Source: Pyrinomonadaceae bacterium (GTDB lineage Bacteria; Acidobacteriota; Blastocatellia; Pyrinomonadales; Pyrinomonadaceae). Taken from it: a stretch of 19,432 bases of DNA. The DNA is taken from contig JACMLC010000780.1 of assembly GCA_014379795.1 (NCBI GenBank), positions 1 to 19,432 of the forward strand, in the 5' to 3' direction. Position 1 is the stretch's first letter. The number at the start of each line of letters is the position of its first letter. The position numbers were made by a program, and so were the translations under genes. This document shows, one piece after another, positions 16,124 to 19,432 of this stretch. The notes beneath the pieces are model-generated. The model had not been told where the DNA came from, did not search any database, and saw only the letters and a program-made list of their open reading frames with translations.

Positions 16124-17845
16124 ATGGAAACCGGAGTGGACAACACCGAGCGCAAGCGCACCGAGCGGCTGCTCGACACGCAGAAGCAATCGCTGGAGAT
16201 GATAGTCAGCGGTGCGCCCCTCACCGACGTGCTGACCTATCTGGCGCGAGTCGTCGAGCAACTGGCAGAAGGACGCGCCGTCGCCTCCATCCTGCTGCTG
16301 GACGAGCATGGCCGCCTGCGCAACGGCGCTTCACCGAGCCTGCCTGATGATTACCTCAAAGCGATTGATGGCCTCAAAGCCGACGCGAATGTCGGCACTT
16401 GTAGCAGGGCAGCAGCCCTCCGCACTGTGGTCATCACACCCGACATCGCCGCCGATCCCAAGTGGCACGCCATCAAACATCTGCCTCTGGGGCTGGGGTT
16501 TCAAGCTGCATGGAGCATGCCGATAATGGCGCGCGACGGGAGCGTGCTGGGGACTTTCGGGACTTACTTTCGCGAGCGGCGGGAGCCGGAGACGCTGGAA
16601 CGACAAGCGGTGGAAATCCTCTCGCGCACGGCAGCCCTCACCATCGAGCGCACACGAGCCGAAGAGAGACTGAAACAGAGCGAGGAGCGATTGCGCGCTA
16701 TCTTCGAGGCCTCACGCGACGGGATTCTCATCGAGGACGAAGAACGAATCGTCTATGTCAATAAATCCTATACGCACCTGTTCGGCTACAGCGACCCGGA
16801 AGAGTTAATCGGCAGGCATGTTTCTGTTGTTATCTCACCTGAAGACATGGAACGCTTGCTGGAATTTGGCAGGAGTCGAGCGCGCGGCGAACTGCCCGCT
16901 TCCGTTTATGAATTTAAAGGAAAGAGTCAAGATGGAACGTTGATTGATGTTGAAGCCTCCGTCTCAACTTCTACCGTCGCAGGCCGCGCCTACATCACGA
17001 CCATGGTGCGCGACATCGCAGAGCGCAAGCAAGCGCAGGCGGCTCTCCATCAGGCGCAAGAGGAATTAGAGAGAAGAGTCACCGAGCGCACCGTCGAGCT
17101 AGCGAACACCAATCAGACGTTGCAGGCTGAAATCCGCGAGCGCAAACAGGCGGAAGAAGCGCGCCGGCATCTGCTGCGGCAACTCGTCACCGCACAGGAG
17201 GATGAACGACGCCGTATCTCGCGGGAACTGCACGACCAGATGGGACAGCACATCGCCGCGATTGTGTTGCTGGTCAACTCTCTGACTGAAGTCTCTCAGT
17301 CAGACACGGCAACTCAGATCAGGGTCAAGCAGTTAGAGGAAGTCACCAGTCAACTTTCGCAGGAAGTGGATACTCTCGCTTGGGAGCTGCGTCCCACGGC
17401 CTTAGACGATCTTGGCTTAAACGCCGCGCTGGGCAACTATGTGCAGAAATGGTCAATGCGTTGTGGCGTGCGGGTTGACTTTCATAGCATGGGACTGGGC
17501 GACCAGCGACTCCCGCAGCCAATCGAGACCGCCGTCTACCGGATTGCTCAGGAAGCTCTGACCAACATCCTCAAATATGCTCACGCAACCTTTGTGGGTC
17601 TCATTCTGGCACGGCGTGGCGATTCCCTTTCCGTCATCGTCGAAGACAACGGGGGCGGTTTTGATGTCGAGACTCTCTTGGCCTTGCCTGCCGGGGGGCG
17701 CAAGATGGGCTTACTGGGCATGGAGGAGCGCACGACGCTGGTCGGAGGCACGTTCCACCTTGAATCAACTATCGGCGCGGGAACGAGCATCTTCGTGCGT
17801 ATTCCTCTGGCGCATAATGAGAACGGGGGAAGTTGTCTTGAATAA
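16124..17845 (+). CDS. GAF-PAS sensor histidine kinase (NarL/HisKA_3 class)
   Basis: This 573-residue cytoplasmic kinase has no transmembrane helix. A GAF domain covers about 30-175 (VASILLLDEHGRL; SMPIMARDGSVLGTFGTYF) and a PAS domain about 185-300 (IFEASRDGILIEDEERIVYV; LFGYSDPEELIG). A coiled-coil linker spans about 300-350. The HisKA_3 dimerisation helix (ERRRISRELHDQMGQ) has phospho-acceptor His370, and the HATPase domain runs about 465-565 (EALTNILKYAHA, VEDNGGGFD, GLLGMEERTTLVGG). The N-terminus METGVDNTERKRTERLL reads like the exit of a further PAS domain, but an in-frame TAG at 16085-16087 rules out extension. The kinase should sense a small ligand or redox signal and phosphorylate the regulator encoded next, which overlaps it by 8 bases. 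An extended -10 site precedes it. Confidence 0.92.
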   Translation: METGVDNTERKRTERLLDTQKQSLEMIVSGAPLTDVLTYLARVVEQLAEGRAVASILLLDEHGRLRNGASPSLPDDYLKAIDGLKADANVGTCSRAAALRTVVITPDIAADPKWHAIKHLPLGLGFQAAWSMPIMARDGSVLGTFGTYFRERREPETLERQAVEILSRTAALTIERTRAEERLKQSEERLRAIFEASRDGILIEDEERIVYVNKSYTHLFGYSDPEELIGRHVSVVISPEDMERLLEFGRSRARGELPASVYEFKGKSQDGTLIDVEASVSTSTVAGRAYITTMVRDIAERKQAQAALHQAQEELERRVTERTVELANTNQTLQAEIRERKQAEEARRHLLRQLVTAQEDERRRISRELHDQMGQHIAAIVLLVNSLTEVSQSDTATQIRVKQLEEVTSQLSQEVDTLAWELRPTALDDLGLNAALGNYVQKWSMRCGVRVDFHSMGLGDQRLPQPIETAVYRIAQEALTNILKYAHATFVGLILARRGDSLSVIVEDNGGGFDVETLLALPAGGRKMGLLGMEERTTLVGGTFHLESTIGAGTSIFVRIPLAHNENGGSCLE

Positions 17846-18491
17846 GTTGTGTATCTTCTTAGCCGATGATCACGCGATCATCCGTGAAGGGTTAAAGTCT
17901 CTCATCAACGCTCAGCCTGACATGCATGTCGTGGGCGAAACGGATAACGGCAGGACGGCATGGCTGGAGGCCAAAGCTCTCCGCCCGGATGTCGTCGTGA
18001 TGGACATCTCCATGCCTGAATTGAACGGAGCCAAAGCGACGGAACTGCTCAAGCGTGACTGCCCTCAAACCAAAGTGCTGGCGCTGACCGTCCATAATGA
18101 TCAGGGCTATCTAAATCAATTGCTCAAGTCAGGAGCGTCGGGTTACGTGCTCAAGCGTGCGGCGGCCCATGAGTTGATCCAAGCCATCCGCGCCGTGGCC
18201 GCTGGGGATACCTACCTCGACCCGGCGATTGTGAGCAACGTGGTGGGCAATTACGTCCGTAAGCAATCGCCTAAAGAAGGACTGCCGCATGGAGATTTAA
18301 GTGAGCGCGAGTCGGAGGTCTTGCGGCTCATCGCTCTGGGCTTTTCCAATAAAGAAATCGCTGCTAAGCTCGACATTAGCGTCAGGACGGTCGAGACATA
18401 CAAGGTGCGCTTGATGGAAAAGCTCAATTTCCACAGCCGCGCCGAAATAGTGCGTTACGCGATGCTTCAAGGCTGGCTGCAAGACGCCTGA
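17838..18491 (+). CDS. NarL/FixJ-family response regulator
   Basis: The 217-residue protein receives phosphate from the kinase encoded just upstream and binds DNA. The receiver domain (1-120) has acidic pair D10/D11, phospho-acceptor D56 in VVVMDISMP, T84 and K106. A LuxR-type helix-turn-helix lies at about 152-210 (LSERESEVLRLIALGFSNKE, SVRTVETYKVRLMEKL). I place the start at TTG 17838 because GGGGGAAG sits 5 bases upstream and the protein then begins MNKLCIFLADDH, as family members do. An ATG at 17817 in the same frame lacks a ribosome site. The frame overlaps the end of the kinase gene by 8 bases, indicating coupled translation. Confidence 0.93.
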   Translation: MNKLCIFLADDHAIIREGLKSLINAQPDMHVVGETDNGRTAWLEAKALRPDVVVMDISMPELNGAKATELLKRDCPQTKVLALTVHNDQGYLNQLLKSGASGYVLKRAAAHELIQAIRAVAAGDTYLDPAIVSNVVGNYVRKQSPKEGLPHGDLSERESEVLRLIALGFSNKEIAAKLDISVRTVETYKVRLMEKLNFHSRAEIVRYAMLQGWLQDA

Positions 18492-18591
18492 AGACATATT
18501 CACCTCAGCTTTGATTGGCCTAGAGCATTATCTATGTGGTCAAATGCGAATGTCTGATAGCAGTTATCATGAGTCGTCAGAGGCGCCCCCG

Positions 18592-19038
18592 ATGAGTACG
18601 GCTTCTCCTGAAATTCAAGAACTGGCCCGGCGATTAATCGCTGTCGAGGCGGCGCGCGACGACTCGCCCGATGCGCGCGTAGATGTCGCGGCAGTGCGGG
18701 TCGGTAATGTGTTGCGACTGCGCCTCATCAGGCTCGCCGGTGTTGATGGCTTTAGCTCTCTTTTATCCAGAGCTTTGACACTGGCAAAGATGGAAGTTCC
18801 TTCGCTAAACATGGTGCGAGTGGGGGCGGACGGCTCTTTGGAGGGATTCGATGGCGTTGAAGGGGATCAAGAGACAGCAGGGGCGGTTGGAGGGCAGGCC
18901 GCAATAGTTCTCATCTCCCACTTGTTACAACTACTGGTGACTTTTATTGGCAAACCTTTAACTCTGAGTCTGGTGCGAGATGCGTGGCCGGATGTGCCCA
19001 TGGACGGAGCAGATTCGGGAGGTGAGGATAGATCATGA
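18592..19038 (+). CDS. Small uncharacterised protein coupled to a KaiC-like gene
   Basis: This 148-residue protein has no recognised catalytic motif. The start ATG 18592 is chosen because AGAGG lies 8 bases upstream; earlier ATGs at 18544 and 18550 lack a ribosome site. It has an N-terminal helix (EIQELARRLIAVEAA), a middle LAGVDGFSSLLSRALTLAKMEV helix pair, a VRVGADGSLEGFDGVEG strand-turn, and a hydrophobic AAIVLISHLLQLLVTFIGKP segment (103-122) that looks like a buried helix more than a membrane anchor. Its TGA overlaps the ATG of the KaiC-like gene as ATGA. I recall similar proteins beside KaiC-like ATPases, so a partner or regulator of that ATPase is inferred. Confidence 0.75.
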   Translation: MSTASPEIQELARRLIAVEAARDDSPDARVDVAAVRVGNVLRLRLIRLAGVDGFSSLLSRALTLAKMEVPSLNMVRVGADGSLEGFDGVEGDQETAGAVGGQAAIVLISHLLQLLVTFIGKPLTLSLVRDAWPDVPMDGADSGGEDRS

Positions 19039-19432
19039 CTGTGCAAGACAAGGTGAGTATTCAAACACTGCCGACCGGCGTGCCGGGACTGGATGAGATT
19101 TTGGGCGGCGGCTTGCCGGAGTTTTCTTTCAACATCATCGCGGGCGCGCCCGGCGGCGGCAAAACCACGCTGGCCCATCAAATCATGTTCGCCATTGCCA
19201 CCCCTGAGCGTCCCGCGCTTTATTTCACAGTGCTCGGCGAACCCGCCATCAAGATGCTGCGGTATCAGCAGCAGTTTCAGTTTTTCGACCAGACCAAATT
19301 GAATACTTCGGTGCGCTTCATCAACCTCTCACAGGTTGTGCTCAATCAAGACCTGAACGCGGTGCTGGAGGAGATTGTCAAAGAGGTCGAGGCGGCCAGT
19401 CCCGGCATCGTCGTGGTGGACTCTTTTCGCAC
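19035..19432 (+). CDS. KaiC-like RecA-superfamily ATPase, N-terminal part
   Basis: The frame starts at ATG 19035 with GAGGA about 8 bases upstream and runs off the window after about 132 codons. Residues 11-27 (TLPTGVPGLDEILGGGL) and GAPGGGKTT (37-45, Walker A) are hallmarks of the KaiC/RAD55 RecA-like ATPases. Glu69 in VLGEP fits the catalytic position, and VVVDS (126-130) is the Walker B strand. Full-length KaiC has two such domains; how many follow here cannot be seen. Members without KaiA/KaiB are often part of signalling modules, and this one follows a kinase, regulator and small protein. ATP-driven oligomer switching tied to the two-component pair is inferred. Confidence 0.92.
   Translation, partial: MTVQDKVSIQTLPTGVPGLDEILGGGLPEFSFNIIAGAPGGGKTTLAHQIMFAIATPERPALYFTVLGEPAIKMLRYQQQFQFFDQTKLNTSVRFINLSQVVLNQDLNAVLEEIVKEVEAASPGIVVVDSFR

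Noticed and set aside
17577..17837. Upstream extension of the response regulator
   Set aside because: Runs in another frame through the kinase ATPase domain; the receiver domain and a good ribosome site place the start at 17838.

Overview
The window reads as a chromosomal stretch of a soil-type Acidobacteriota, most likely class Blastocatellia. This is inferred from protein style only: DUF4394 fused to FG-GAP/VCBS repeats, TPR proteins carrying an 'AELAFWNSIKNSDDPEEF' segment, paired DUF4331 proteins, and a GAF-PAS kinase next to a KaiC-like ATPase. No rRNA, tRNA, CRISPR array or transposase gene was found.

Layout. 1-93 is the tail of an unidentified + strand gene. 94-417 is AT-rich and holds a 156-bp REP/MITE-like element (191-346). 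418-687 may encode a small minus-strand protein, and 688-1390 is mostly empty apart from hairpins. 1391-3067 is a secreted TPR protein on the + strand. From 3118 to 15518 all eight genes lie on the minus strand. In transcription order (right to left) they are: DUF4331 protein B, DUF4394/FG-GAP protein, DUF4331 protein A, membrane-anchored TPR protein, an 806-residue double nickel/cobalt-transporter-like protein, a DUF2064 nucleotidyltransferase-fold transferase, a GT-C membrane glycosyltransferase, and a Tat-type exported MsrB. From 16124 to the right edge the strand flips to a signalling module: GAF-PAS histidine kinase, NarL-type response regulator, a small uncharacterised protein, and a KaiC-like ATPase cut by the window edge.

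The minus-strand cluster is the most interesting part. It links secreted DUF4331 and DUF4394/FG-GAP proteins to a His-rich Ni/Co-type transporter carrying two EF-hand-like loops. Both DUF4331 proteins would begin Ser-Ser-His after signal cleavage at a plausible site, which is an ATCUN-type Cu/Ni-binding N-terminus. I propose an envelope metal-handling system as a hypothesis. The TPR/transporter pair (3-nt gap) and the two transferases (TGATG overlap) look translationally coupled. Hairpins between the DUF4331 and DUF4394 genes suggest separate or attenuated transcripts there. A structured leader with a terminator-like hairpin precedes DUF4331 protein B.
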